A DNA stretch of 64,000 nt, from the NCBI GenBank assembly GCA_051530055.1, contig CM121341.1, forward strand, positions 12,710,001 through 12,774,000, given 5' to 3'. The notes beneath the pieces were generated by a model. The model was not told where the DNA came from and did no database searches. It saw nothing but the letters and a program-made list of their open reading frames with translations. The position numbers and the translations under genes are program-made. Positions 39,915 through 50,795 of the stretch are shown here, one piece after another. The number at the start of each line of letters is the position of its first letter. Position 1 is the stretch's first letter. Origin of the DNA: Neoechinorhynchus agilis (taxonomy: Eukaryota > Acanthocephala).

Positions 39915-41285
39915 TATGTGGATATCATAAGCAAACTCTCTTTTGGGGCAACAAATGGTTTACTGTCTGATAATTGGTTGACCCTCCCATTATTCAGATC
40001 ATTGAATGAAGGAGATTTACGTGAGGATAATATTTTAGAAGCCTGGAATAGTACGACAAAATTATCATCGAATAGCGTAAGTGCCCCTAGTAAATGTCTA
40101 AATTTTATAGAACCTTCAATTCGTCCTTTAATCGCTTCTTGCATGCTTAAAGCATCAAGGGAAGATTGGTTGCGTATTAATCTCGCACGAAGAATTCTTC
40201 TTGTTAAAGCGAAAAAGAACGTGGTCAATTCCTACTCAGATCTAAGTAAGACCTATTTCAATTCAAAACGCCTTAGTATCTCTTTACGAGAAGGCTATTG
40301 CCACCCGTTTAATGGACTTCTGTATTAAAAAGGATACTATCAACAATAACTGTCAAGGTTATTACCAAGGAAGATCTGTTACCTCAGCAACCAGAGATAT
40401 AATTCCCTTAGGAACGAAAATTTTAGGTATCGATGCCTTATTTCATTTTATTTTGCTGCAGCATATTACAATATTGATCTGCAATTTTTACTAAGCTATA
40501 TGGTCCTTCTTAGTATTCCACAAGATGTCATAGTACGCATCAATATTTTAGCGACCAAGTCCTTTTATTTCGACGACGACGACGATGATCACCAAATATT
40601 CTACCCGAAAAAAACCTACCTCAAGGTTCTCCACTGTCCCTATTTTATTTCTGATTGCCATGCAACTAATGGCATATTTTAATAAGGATGGTGTTAAGAT
40701 TTTTATATACGCTGACGATATAAGTGCAGTATTATATACCAACAACTCATGGGAATTACCTATTTTACTAAACGAGCTTGTTATTTTTATCAATAAAAAT
40801 GCATCAGTAATGGGTCTTAAACTGAACCCGGATAAAACTAAAATCATGGCTGTAGCAGGTAGCAATTACGTAAACAAAAAGCTTAATTCAATAATCAGAA
40901 CTAGATTTTTACATACTCTATATCAAAACAACATTGTCGGTCATTTACATTTTAATAAAATCAAAATTTTGGGCTAAAATTTTAACTCAAAATTAAACGA
41001 AAAATTAGATCTGACACAATTTAAAAAAAATCTTAAAAATTGCCAAACGTAACTGTACAAGAGCGTTGAGGCTTCAACTGAGTTATAAAAGACAATATTG
41101 TATTTGGAAAACATGGGCAATTGCGACCTTAACCTTTTTTAGTTGCGGTCGTCCACCCGAACAGCGGCCTATATTCGGTGAGGCCCTTCTACAAAATGCG
41201 TCCTTTTTAAGACAAAAAGAGAAGATGGAACTGGTCAGGAGGATGAATTACTGGTTGCAAGTATTATAAACAAACGAATAACATA
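39915..41285 (+). pseudogene. LINE family A ORF2, polymerase part (copy 2)
   Basis: Contains RINLARRILLVKAKKNVV, a decayed fingers region, then the active site FIYADDISAVLYTN (about 40,700-40,740), GLKLNPDKTKIMAVAG and the thumb WKTWAIATLTFF with GRPPEQRPIFGEALLQ. A GAC-rich stretch (CGACGACGACGATGATCACC) interrupts the palm near 40,575. Stops and shifts are numerous. Confidence 0.8.
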
Positions 41286-41455
41286 ACTTCCATGTGTGAC
41301 AATGAACCGCTCTTACGTGTGTTTGTATTGTATTATTAAGTTGTCCGAGTCCGACATCAATTAAATTCGGACAGCACGACAATCAAATCTTTCCTTTCGT
41401 ACTCGTCCTCTTACTGACGCATAGCAGCAAAAAAGAATTTCACTCCCTGGGATAA
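41286..41455. other. Spacer between LINE family A copies
   Basis: No feature recognised. Confidence 0.4.
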
Positions 41456-41984
41456 AGCTGCGGGTCCTTGGATCAAAGAAGTTGGACGATCTACAGTAGT
41501 AGAAGCACTCTACAATGAACATCCTGGTGGGTGTGCCCTTGAGCCGGTTCAATCCAATTTCCTACCCACTAAACGACGGAGACTTGATCTGTCGCCCGAA
41601 CAGATCATCAAACGATGGGGATCGAAAAATAAATCTTCGTCCAATAACTGCTCTGCCTCGTTTAAAGTCACTAACATTTTGTCGGCAGACAATATTAGCA
41701 TCTAAGCCAAGGCCATGGTTCAGGCACCCCCGCAACAATGGGCAGACATCAATGTCGCGAAACGCATTTTCCTGGTGAAGAACAAGCGCCGCAAAATCAC
41801 TTCGGCTAAGGACGTTAGACCAATCGCGATACAAAACTCCTTGGTGTCCATCTATGAAAGAGCACTTGCTCATTTAATTTCCAAGTTTGCGTCAGATAAT
41901 GACTGCATAGACCCTAGATGTCATGGATTTTTACCCGCGAAGTCTGTACACACGGCTATAAACGAGATAGCTGATCACTTCTAG

Positions 41985-42115
41985 TTAGCCCCATCAAAAC
42001 CTATCACTTTCTCTCCTGTACCCCGATTTTCCAGTAAAAAGCACACACCCTACCATCCTTCAACGACCGCATTAAGCATCCCTCGCCTCGTAAATTAACT
42101 CCTCCTAAACCTTGT
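41985..42115 (+). mobile_element. CR1-like LINE ORF1 fragment inside LINE family A
   Basis: About 120 bases with CCTGTACCCCGATTTTC, AGTAAAAAGCACACACCC and CTCGCCTCGTAAATTAACTC match 52,020-52,143 of the CR1-like LINE ORF1 with few differences. It is a short insertion or gene-conversion patch. Confidence 0.85.
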
Positions 42116-42139
42116 GTAGATATTCATTTAGGAATTAAT

Positions 42140-42305
42140 TATGATGGTGAACTGAAGGAAAAAATTATGAATATATTAATCAGAATTTTCGACCAATACG
42201 TTGGTCTTCTTCAGTGATTGTTTGCAAGCTGAAGAAGACCAACGCATTGGTCGAAAATTCTGATTAATATATTCATAATTTTTTCCTTCAGTTCACCATC
42301 ATATC
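42140..42305. repeat. Foldback element with one hammerhead-like motif in each arm
   Basis: Two inverted arms of about 75 bp (ATGATGGTGAACTGAAGG to CTTCTTCAG, and the reverse) with a 14-base loop TGATTGTTTGCAAG. The minus strand of the left arm (42,187-42,214) reads AATCA, CTGAAGA, stem II GACCAA-CGTA-TTGGTC, GAAA, ATTC, TGATT. AATCA pairs with TGATT as stem I. The right arm (42,229-42,256, plus) has the same core with loop CGCA, but its 5' flank is GCAAG. Confidence 0.8.
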
Positions 42306-42815
42306 CGACATCCAGACAACTTCAACAAAGATAGATGTGGGCAAGCGTACGGATCGTTTTTCGAAATCAATAAAACGTGTTTATTATAACCGGAATTCAA
42401 CTAATATCCTAATATCATTCGACATATCTAAAGCCTTTGATAACATCGATATAGAGTTCATTATTAAAATTATGGGGTTTTTTAATTATCCATACAATAT
42501 TATTACAAGGGTAAACAATACTTTATATACGAAATCCTTCTCCTCAAGGTTCGCCGTTGTCCCCCCATTTTATTCTGCCTAGCGTCACAATTCATTATTC
42601 AGAACTGTAAAGTTTGCAGTTCTATCTCTCTTTACACCGATGACTTGACAGCGGTGATCAAAGAAGCTAATTACTCGAGGGCACGGGAGAGACTTCTTGC
42701 TCTTTTATCTTTCCTAGTTGACACTCTTACTATGATGGATCTGACAACAGGTGCTAAGTTCTTTGAATCAGAAAACTCATAGGTAAGACAAGTTCATTGT
42801 TCAAAGAAATCAAAT

Positions 42816-43787
42816 ATGTTTTTGCCCCGGTTGAATGACGCTAATATGGATAATTTTGATCGACTTCAAACAATGAAACTCCACTCAATTTTTGTCGGCG
42901 GTTGTGAATTCATTTCAGACAAAATGTTCTTTGAAACAGGGAAAATTGCCGCCTCATACGAAAGTCCTACTTTAGTAATTATTAAGCGCGATTATTTCAG
43001 GAATTCGTTGAAGGAATTCGAAGAAGTAATGGCATTTTGCGAGAATGACAGTTTTGAACATTGTGCGCTTGTTCGGCAGTTCCTTTCAACTTGCTCCACT
43101 GATGGTGACGAGAGCAAAGCACTGGATACTCTGAGGGATCTTATTTCTCAGACGGAATGTATCTATGAAAGATCTGTGAATTATCGAGGTCAAACTCCAT
43201 TGATTCTGTCAATAATTCATCAGAACATCGAAATCACAAGATTCCTTTTGGAACTCGGATCAGGAATTCATAACGAAGATGATTTGGGTCTAAATGCAAT
43301 GGACTATGCCATTTTGGTCCACAATAAAAAAGCGGAATTCCTTCTTGAAAAATGTGGACTTGCACCGAAGTGTCCATTTGAAAGGAAGCCAAGTGCTAGG
43401 AATGAGATTGAAAAGACCGAAGAAAACCGAAAGCTCCGTGAGTCGGAATTCTTCAATCAACATTTTGAAATGGTGACTAATGGTGATATGGCTGACCTGT
43501 GTAAGATGTTCGTCAGACTTAAACAAACGGCGAATGCGATGAAATCGTGTTGTGATGGCTACAGTAACCCGTGCAAAAACGAAGTCAGTGTTCAAGCCCA
43601 AAAGATCGCGAATGTTTTATGCAAAATACGAATCCTGTCATTCTTTGGCACTTTCGAAGAATCACAGGGGAAAAGGGAGAGTGTTCAAGAGATTAGTCGG
43701 GACAAATACAACTCCAAATCTTCTTATATTATCCGGGAAAAGGATGACGGCAGTCAAGAAGACTATTACGGTCCAAGCTTTCACTAA
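42816..43787 (+). CDS. Ankyrin-repeat protein
   Basis: A 323-codon frame. Residues about 120-185 contain two ankyrin repeats: NYRGQTPLILSIIHQNIEIT followed by RFLLELGSGIHNEDDLG, and LNAMDYAILVHNKKAEFLLE. The N-terminal part (FVGGCEFISDKMFFETGKIA) and the C-terminal part, with Cys-rich CCDGYSNPCKNE and a polar end QEDYYGPSFH, are unassigned. The start is uncertain: the first Met (42,816) directly follows LINE remnants, and Met at about 42,876 (MKLHSIFVGG) is also possible. No intron is needed, but there may be unseen 5' exons. Partner and role are unknown. Confidence 0.6.
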   Translation: MFLPRLNDANMDNFDRLQTMKLHSIFVGGCEFISDKMFFETGKIAASYESPTLVIIKRDYFRNSLKEFEEVMAFCENDSFEHCALVRQFLSTCSTDGDESKALDTLRDLISQTECIYERSVNYRGQTPLILSIIHQNIEITRFLLELGSGIHNEDDLGLNAMDYAILVHNKKAEFLLEKCGLAPKCPFERKPSARNEIEKTEENRKLRESEFFNQHFEMVTNGDMADLCKMFVRLKQTANAMKSCCDGYSNPCKNEVSVQAQKIANVLCKIRILSFFGTFEESQGKRESVQEISRDKYNSKSSYIIREKDDGSQEDYYGPSFH

Positions 43788-44215
43788 ATCCATATTGTGA
43801 ACTTATTAGAACTGGACGCAGGGAAAACTAAAAACCGGAACTTCAAATAGACTTCCAACTTTTTGAATTTCGTTGAATATAGTCTTTTAAGTGGTCGATT
43901 TGTTGGAAGTGGCGAGTTGCTTCTTTTAAGTTCGATTTGCCGAATTTTCGTATCATCCTTTTTTCAATGAATGCTTTGAAATGTGGAAACTCGCATAAGT
44001 TGGATCACTTAAGTTTATTGAGATATTTCGCGAGGAAGCCTCACCTCATCACACACAATGATTTATTCGGGCATGAAAAATCAAGAATGTGGGTCACAAG
44101 AGATAAAAACACTCACAAATTTATCCATTTAAGCATTTTTATCGCGGGCCAAGAGGGGTATTGACCGAAAGGATAAGGGAGCTTATGTAAGTCATCAAGA
44201 AAGGCACTGAGGAAT
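43788..44215. repeat. 3' flank of ankyrin gene with a hammerhead-like relic (44,026-44,052, minus)
   Basis: The minus strand reads GTGATGA, G, stem GTGAGG-CTT-CCTCGC, GAAA, TATC. The first base of CTGATGA is changed to G and stem I does not pair. The following TCAATAAAC resembles tails of other copies. No gene is seen elsewhere in this stretch. Confidence 0.5.
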
Positions 44216-44219
44216 TTCA

Positions 44220-47190
44220 GACGTTGTTCTGGCGGTCTGCCTCTAGAGAAGAAGACAAGGCCCGAAATGGTTCAGGAATTCCAGACCGATTTGTTCGCCT
44301 TTTGTTCACGGCCTAGACTAAACGCAGTTATGGCTTTGATTCTAACTCAAATTAGTACTGAAAGTATACCCCAGAATACCAATCTTATTATAATGAAGAG
44401 TCCGAGCAGAATTCTCTGATTTTGCGTTTCCCTAGCACTGATTTAGATTTTAAAATAAATTTAGTTTTGTTGGGATTGAGCTCTAGGCTAATCAGAGAAA
44501 GCTTATCAGTGAGAAAGGAAAAAAGGCTGGATAATTTCAGGATCGCACCCATATAGTTGGGCTCCTTGATGATTACCGTCAGATCGTCTGCATACCAAGT
44601 GAAGAAGGGCATATTGAACAGTTCTGTACAATAAACTACGTGGCCAGACAGAATAAAATGGACGGTTTTTGAGATGAATCACCGCCGAAATAAAAATTTT
44701 TGATTTCAATGTGTTATTGACGCGAGCAATAATATTATATGGAAAATTAAAAAAACGTAAGATTATCACGACAAATTCTAAGTTGACTCTTTCAAATGCT
44801 TTCTTGATATCAAAGGATATTAAGATATTCATAGACCGGGCATCGTTAGAAAAATTGCTAATTATTTCTCTTATTGCTGTGTGCACAGATTTCCCGGGTA
44901 AAAACCATGGCAGTGGTAATCGATGCAGCCATGTTCCATAGCGAAACGTAGGATGAGCTTCGCTAAAGCCCGCTCATGAATGTTCACCAAGGAGTTTTGA
45001 ATGGAAATGGGCCTGACTTGATCATTTGAAATAATGGCTTTGCGTTTATTTTTCAGAAAAATACGTTTAGCCGTGTTAATCTGGGCCCATTCCTTGGGGG
45101 AAGCGGAAATCAAGATTTGAGAAAGGAGCTCTACATTTGGTACATTAAGGACATTAGCCGCTTTAAATGGTAAAGAAAAACCCGTTGTGGGAAGATAGAT
45201 TCTTCGAAATGTACAAGTTTGAAATATTCGTCTGTTTTAAATAAAATCTCCTGTGGACGATTGGCGTAAAAGCGTCACCGAAGGGGGAGGTACGACAGCC
45301 TTCGGAGTGAAACTCAAACATTGTCTTGAAGACGTTGTCAATACCGAGGTTTCTAATCCATCTTCCATCAGCTACTAAAACGCCAAGAACGAAATGTTTT
45401 GCGCGAAACCACTCTCCCCAAGAGGAGGAATGTCCCCTGAGAGAAACCAATTTCAACTTGTCCAGGCAAAGATGGTCTCGCACATATAAGGAGCTCCAAA
45501 ACTTTACAGATGCATTATCGCCACACTCCTTCGCTAGGATGAAAAGTGTCGCCCATAATGGGAGGAAAGCAATTTGGGCTTAGTTTGAGATAGTAACGAT
45601 CGATTAGCAGCGGTAAGAAAAGCAATACTGTTTTGGGCGAGAAATACGTTGATATCGCCAAGTGAAAATAATCGATTGTGGCTTAAGCAAAACAGAGTCG
45701 ACGCGTTAAAAAGGCTTATGTTTAGGGAAGACAATTTAAAATTCTTATTTAGAAGAATATTTCTATTGAAATTCCACACGATCAAATCGTGCCGTACCCG
45801 GTGGAAGATAGCAGTCTGGGAGGTCACGGTCGGCTGGACATGGATGAATGAACTGTAGACGTTGGGTAAGGTGGGATGATAATTGAATAAGAGCGTGCCG
45901 ATCGAGTGATTGATTTAATCTATTTATGAGACGGATCATTATAGTCCCCGAACAAAAGGTCACTCCGGATTCCATTGTGTTAAGTAAAATAGTTTTATTG
46001 TGAGCTAAATGAACTTTACCCGGGGGTATATATATACGTTAGCTAAGAGAAACTTCCTCCCTCTAATAAAAATTGAAAAAATATCGTATGAGAGATCCGT
46101 AGAAGAGTATTCGGATACCCGCGACGGGAGCAAACTGCGTCAAACGATCAATAGAAAGCGCTGTGAATGATTTGTAAGAGACGCTGTTATCAAGAAACAG
46201 AAATCATTGGATAGGCTCTATAAGTTGGAAGGAAGATCATCTATATTCGAAATAGATTTCGTTTCCTGTATCAAAATTATGTCGCCTCGTACTATTTCGT
46301 TATATAGCCTGGGAATTCCTATCCGCTCACCTGAATTCCATCGTACCAGTCTCAAGCCCGTTTGCATCCTTTCTTGATAAAGTCAATTACCCCTTCGAAG
46401 CAAACCTTGCTTTGTTCCGCAATGATCGCTCCCATGAATTCCTCGTTATTATCAATCTCGATATCATTCGCTGACGAATTGAAATCGGTTGTGGTCGGTT
46501 GCGACCTCCGCGGACGTTTATGTGGAGCCTAACGGATATTAGTCGTATCGAATAGAGCTAAGCTACTATTGATGGACGCCATTAGCGAATCGAAGTGGTT
46601 GGTTAGGAGTTTTTGAGATTTTGTATAGCAGAGCTGATTCGTAAGTCGACCATTTGCAAAATTTTGGCGCCAAATTGCTGCATCATTTGATCCAAATTGT
46701 CCCGTTGGACATCCGTGGATCGAGTAAAAGCTGTACTTGTTGATACGAACGGTATCGGAGTCTGCACGTGATGAGATTGATTCGAAGGAGGAGTCGTATT
46801 TATGGGTTTTTCCATGCCGTGCCAACGTTGACTGCAGCTACTTGCTTCTGTTGAGCCCAGAAAACGTTTTTCTTAAATTCACAACATGATTTGGCGAACG
46901 CGTAATGACCGATTTGACCGCAATTAGCACATCTCCGGGTACTTTTCGGACAAATGTCTGCGGTATGCTCCAATGCACAGAATGGGCACCGGATTTGTTT
47001 ATTAGGGCATTTCTGCGTCCAGTGGCCCCATTGTTGACATTTGTTACATCGCGGCTAATGAAAATCATCGAAATGAGATATCTCATTCGCTATAAACTTT
47101 ATGCGTTGCCTGGAAAAAAACCACTTTTACTCGTGAGATCGTCCCTGATGTGGGCAGGAGCCTTTACTACGGCCCGTGGAATAGGGGCGC
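44220..47190 (-). mobile_element. LINE family A, copy 4 (ORF1 and ORF2 remnants)
   Basis: Minus strand, 5' to 3': ORF1 knuckles CNKCQQWGHWTQKC, CPFCALEHTADIC and CANCGQIGHY (about 47,050-46,880); a linker to about 46,530; endonuclease remnants including LPDCYLPPGTARFDRVEF (about 45,830-45,760); and polymerase blocks QVRPISIQNSLVNIHERALA (about 45,030), NILISFDIKKAFERVNLEF (about 44,820), and WYADDLTVIIKEPNY (about 44,590). Several frameshifts and stops are visible. It lies directly beside the arm-1 copy and has the same orientation as that copy's polymerase. Confidence 0.8.
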
Positions 47191-47205
47191 TCGTTTTTCT
47201 CGACT

Positions 47206-48487
47206 TCAGAAAAATAATATTTGGCAGTTGAAATTGTTTTCAAACTCCTTGCGATCAGCTGTATCGACATGAGAAGACAATCCTGAAACAATGAACGTCG
47301 AACCATAATTTCCGATCGATAGGGAGATTCCTGTCATGTTGCAGTTCTTGACGACGAACTCCTTAAACTGCTCAAGATGATTTTTGTTGATAAAGTATAT
47401 TTTTAGCTTTCCCCCAGGCAATGAATCAATGCGCCTGAAAAACGCTTGAATAAAAAGTGACTTGTGTTCTGGAGGGCGACCTCTAGAATAAAAAAGGAGG
47501 CTGGAGATAGCCCAAGTTTTCCATATAGTTCTTACGTTATTAACACTCAGCCCCAATTAATAAACACGAGTTGCTTTCGATTTTGCTTCTGGAAGTTTTT
47601 TCATTTGAGTAATGTCTGTCCTAGGGGATAAATCGACTGTGATCGTGTGTCCGAGAATACGTAGCTTGTTGGGCATAAAAGAGTTGTTCGATACGGATTG
47701 AGAATTGTTGGATAAAAGTGAAGAAAAAATAGTTTGAAGTATCTGCGTATTCGGCTTGAGCGGGTTTTAATGATTCAATTTTGTTTTCATTAAATTAAGG
47801 CTATCCAATTGTTCCTTCGAGTGGATGTGTATTCTCAATAGGGAATTGTAACACACTCGAGTTTTATTGAAATCAACCTTGCGAATTTTCAAGGCCTCAG
47901 CCTCCTTCTCAAGCATTGTTTGCAAGTGTTTACGAATTCATGTGAGGTAGTGTGGTGTTTAGATACTCTATGGATTGTTCGATTAAAAGTTTCAGCCTGG
48001 GTGCCTATGAGATTTCATCACAAAAATGATGCCATCTGCATAACAAATCATAGATGCATTAAGAGGATAATTTTGTACAATGTATTGAGAAGAAAAAAGG
48101 GAATAAAATAGGGGAGAGTTGCGATCCTTGTGGAACACCGTTAAGAAGGTAATAAAACGTCTTGCCAACATCATCATCGTAATAAAAAGCTTTCGAGAAA
48201 AGCATACTATGAATCCTAGCAATTAGGTTATGTGGAACACTGAAAAGTTCCAATATTTCGACAATGAAACTTAGGAGGATTTTGTCAAAGGTTTGAGACA
48301 GGTCTACTGCTAAAAGTGCAAGTAGAGGGTACGCATCGTCGCCAAAGTTCGAATAAATATCAGCCAACGCAGAGTGAACAGACTTCCCTTTCAAAAAACC
48401 ATGGCAGTATTTGGATATCCAGTTGTGCTCCAAGGCGAAAAGATTAAGTTTGTGCGCTAGAGCACGTTCGTAGATGGTGATTTGCAA
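47206..48487 (-). mobile_element. LINE family A, copy 5, polymerase (in inverted-repeat arm 1)
   Basis: Reads ITIYERALAHKLNLFALEHN, GKSVHSALADIYSNF, LLAVDLSQTFDKILLSFIVE, GVPQGSQLSPILFPFF, then the thumb IWKTWAISSLLFYSRGRPPE at about 47,525-47,450. The first box has VDLSQTFD in place of the usual FDISKAFD. The portion 47,564-48,487 is duplicated in inverse at 63,207-63,999. Confidence 0.85.
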
Positions 48488-48516
48488 GGAGATCGAGCGA
48501 AGGTCGTTGGCGACCT

Positions 48517-49500
48517 ATGTATGATCAAACCATCACTCTTTGGGCGCGCTCCTTTGACAATGATGGAATTAAACGTATCGACCGCTTTACCTATTATGCT
48601 GGTTCAATGCGAATTTATGTCACTAATTATGAGTGGTTGGTTCACCTGACTGACTTCGCTCAATCCATACTCTTCTTCACCAAAAGTACAATTTCTTGTG
48701 CATTTATCTACACTCGCATTTGAGCAATGATGAAAAAGATCTTTTTGAATAATCATTCCAATGTAAAGTCAAATTTTCCCTCAACTCTAGAATATCTGGT
48801 CAACCGATCTCAGCCGCCATGGTAGAAGAATCAAAACATGTCCGAGATGATTTGTTTACCCCACGCTCTTGTGCTTTCAACTGCTTCTAAATTCATTTCT
48901 CTCAAAGGTATAACTGCGAACAAGACGAATTCATCTTTCCTCGTTGTAATATCTGCCAAATGTGAGACCATTGGTATCGAAATCGCCCTCATCCATCGCT
49001 TAAAAGTTGTCGCCGTGCGGACTCGAATCAAGCTTCTGGCAACTGCCCAAATCTTCGAAATAGACGTTGCGCCAACTGTCAAGGACAGCACACGAATTTT
49101 TTCACAGACTGCCCAGAATTCGAAAATACTGGACTTGGTTTATTAAGAGCAGAAGTACTTTTCCTCTTGAATCCTTCACAGGTGTTCATACTTCTGGCGC
49201 ATTTTCGGCTCCTTCTCGGTCCTCCAACAGTGTCACTACGTTATTCTACTCCAATTCAAATCAATCAACCAGTCAATTTGTCACTCTTGAACACTTGGAG
49301 CATCGCCTGTAACCGTCTCCTTATTTTAATGCAATCTCGCATCATAAAAGTTACTTGGAAGGTCATCAATCTTCCCCAATTTCTTCCTCGTGTAGAGGTC
49401 TAACCCTATCTAACCAGCCTGCGAGGGCGTTCACATTGACCTCAAATAGAAAGATTCCGAATTTGTCAAAGATATCATCAAAGACCAATTCTCCCATATC
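48517..49500 (+). pseudogene. LINE family A ORF1-like remnant (arm 1)
   Basis: The plus strand holds zinc-knuckle-like CNICQM...DHWYRNRP and RRCANCQGQHTNFFTDCPEF (about 49,055-49,115), matching the CCHC segment of ORF1 in copies 2 and 4. A 5' frame at 48,517-48,723 (FTYYAGSMRIYVTNYEW) may be its N-terminal part. Its orientation is opposite to the polymerase at 47.2-48.5 kb, so two family A fragments are joined head to head. Multiple frame breaks. Confidence 0.6.
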
Positions 49501-49504
49501 AACT

Positions 49505-49945
49505 CTGGTACCAAATCTAAGATCAGGAAAATCTCCAAGCCACTGTTCGTTTTACAGAATGCCTTGCCTCTAAGACCGAACTGCTGAACACTGAATGTCG
49601 TGGTTTCATTTAATTTGATCCCGATGATCCAGAAGATCGCCCATTCGGAATTACCCAAACAGATATTTTGGAAGATGCGAATCTGCTCATTCGTTCAAAA
49701 CGGTTTGATTTTAATTTGGATCGATTTGGACCTTACACTCCTCGTTACACTCGCAATGGGCGCCATCTTCTTCTTGTTGGAAATCTAGGCCACGCCGCTG
49801 CTTTCGATTGGCAAACTAAACATCTCCTATTTGAAATGAACACCGATGAAGAAATTAGGGATGCAACTTGGCTTCATGATTATTTTTTTTGCATGTGCTC
49901 AAACTACGCATTTAGATTTTCTGCCCTAAACTCACATAATGGTAA
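49505..49945 (+). pseudogene. WDR46: WDR46-like gene fragment (arm 1)
   Basis: Reads FTECLASKTELLNTECRGFI, stop, then FDPDDPEDRPFGITQTDILE and [48 protein letters not shown]. This matches the segment before and within the first WD repeats of WDR46 (a small-subunit processome/U3 snoRNP WD protein), including the FGPY and AAFDW signatures. The in-frame TAA after CRGFI is shared with arm 2. A 66-base piece that follows in arm 2 is missing here. Only about 110 codons of a protein of some 600 are present, so it is a fragment, not a working gene. Confidence 0.75.
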
Positions 49946-50159
49946 AGAGTTTTCGCTTGTCACAGTGGAATTGTTACACGTATTATTCCTAGAATCTCTA
50001 TTTCTCTATTCCAAGAATCTAAAAGTGTGTCATATTTTTATTGCTGGACCAAAGACAACAACGTGCGCCCATAAACGAAACGATGCTTCGTGTAATTTTT
50101 TCCGGATCAATCATGACATATCCCCTTCATCTCCTCCAAACTTCTGGGGTCGCCGGATT

Positions 50160-50793
50160 CGTGTGACTGGTTCCTGAGACTCCGCTCCTGGTATCTTCAA
50201 ATCAACTTTCTCTTCATCTCTGTGGTCCTTAATTGGCGAACTACGATCTTCATCGCGTCCCTGTCCACTGTTCTCAATGGTATTATCAATCTGATTTTCC
50301 TCCGTTTCGGATCGGGCTTGTTTTTCTCTGCATTTCGAAGAATTTTCATGTTTTCTATGTTCTCCCTATCCGCCATCTTCAGTTGTATAAGAGACCGGAC
50401 CACTTCGATTCTTTATCTCGCCCTTTTCCACGAATCATCCATTGGTCTTCTTCTAAATTAAATCGACTGCCCCTTCTTGAATCCTCTAAACTTTCTTTTG
50501 CCGTCATCTTCCTTCGAACTCTTCCCCATTACGGGGATTGACTCGCGATATCTGCAATTATCGAAAATCGATGGCATTTGTTTTCTAATCATACCACGAG
50601 CGGGCGTCAACTCTGCCGTGTTGTTCGCCGCATCTCTATAGCTAGATAGGAAATCCCACAGTTTTTTCTTTCGCTTGAACGTCCCGATGATACGTTCCGC
50701 GAGTCCGTTCGTTTGCGGATCATAAATGCTTTTTGACATTTCAAATTCCCCTGATTTGAATTCTTTTTGTTCTTTAGCCATTGTCCCGCACAA
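50160..50793 (-). mobile_element. Ty3/Gypsy-like retroelement fossil, integrase region (arm 1)
   Basis: Integrase-core end motifs typical of Ty3/Gypsy pol (YDPQTNGLAERIIGTFK and a region like SYRDAANNTAELTPA), followed by a basic tail with TRIRRPQKFGG. No LTRs, gag, protease or reverse transcriptase of this element were seen, so it is a short, old and broken fragment. It is duplicated in arm 2. Confidence 0.8.
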
Positions 50794-50795
50794 TG

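Larger units (their letters stand above)
36985..41285 (+). mobile_element. LINE family A, near full-length copy 2, with nested insertion
   Basis: The most complete family A copy. It has a 5' hairpin (36,997-37,015), ORF1 with a CCHC-like knuckle (37,250-38,066), ORF2 endonuclease (38,063-39,002), ORF2 polymerase (39,915-40,977) and the thumb motif WKTWAIATLTFFSCGRPPEQ (41,110-41,165). Between endonuclease and polymerase lies an RLE LINE fragment in reverse (about 38,905-39,650) and a hammerhead-like half repeat (39,780-39,900). The endonuclease and CCHC ORF1 place it among jockey/CR1/I-type LINEs, but I cannot fix the clade. Frameshifts near 37,640, 38,230 and 40,330-40,590 make it inactive. 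Confidence 0.85.
41460..42800 (+). mobile_element. LINE family A, copy 3, interrupted by two insertions
   Basis: The polymerase reads MSRNAFSW and KNKRRKITSAKDVRPIAIQN then SLVSIYERALAHLISKFAS and LPAKSVHTAINEIADHF to 41,983. It resumes at about 42,385 with NSTNILISFDISKAFDNIDI and NYPYNIITRVNNT, then a decayed YADD region near 42,630. In between lie a CR1-like LINE fragment (41,985-42,115) and a hammerhead foldback (42,140-42,305). Truncated and inactive. Confidence 0.8.
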
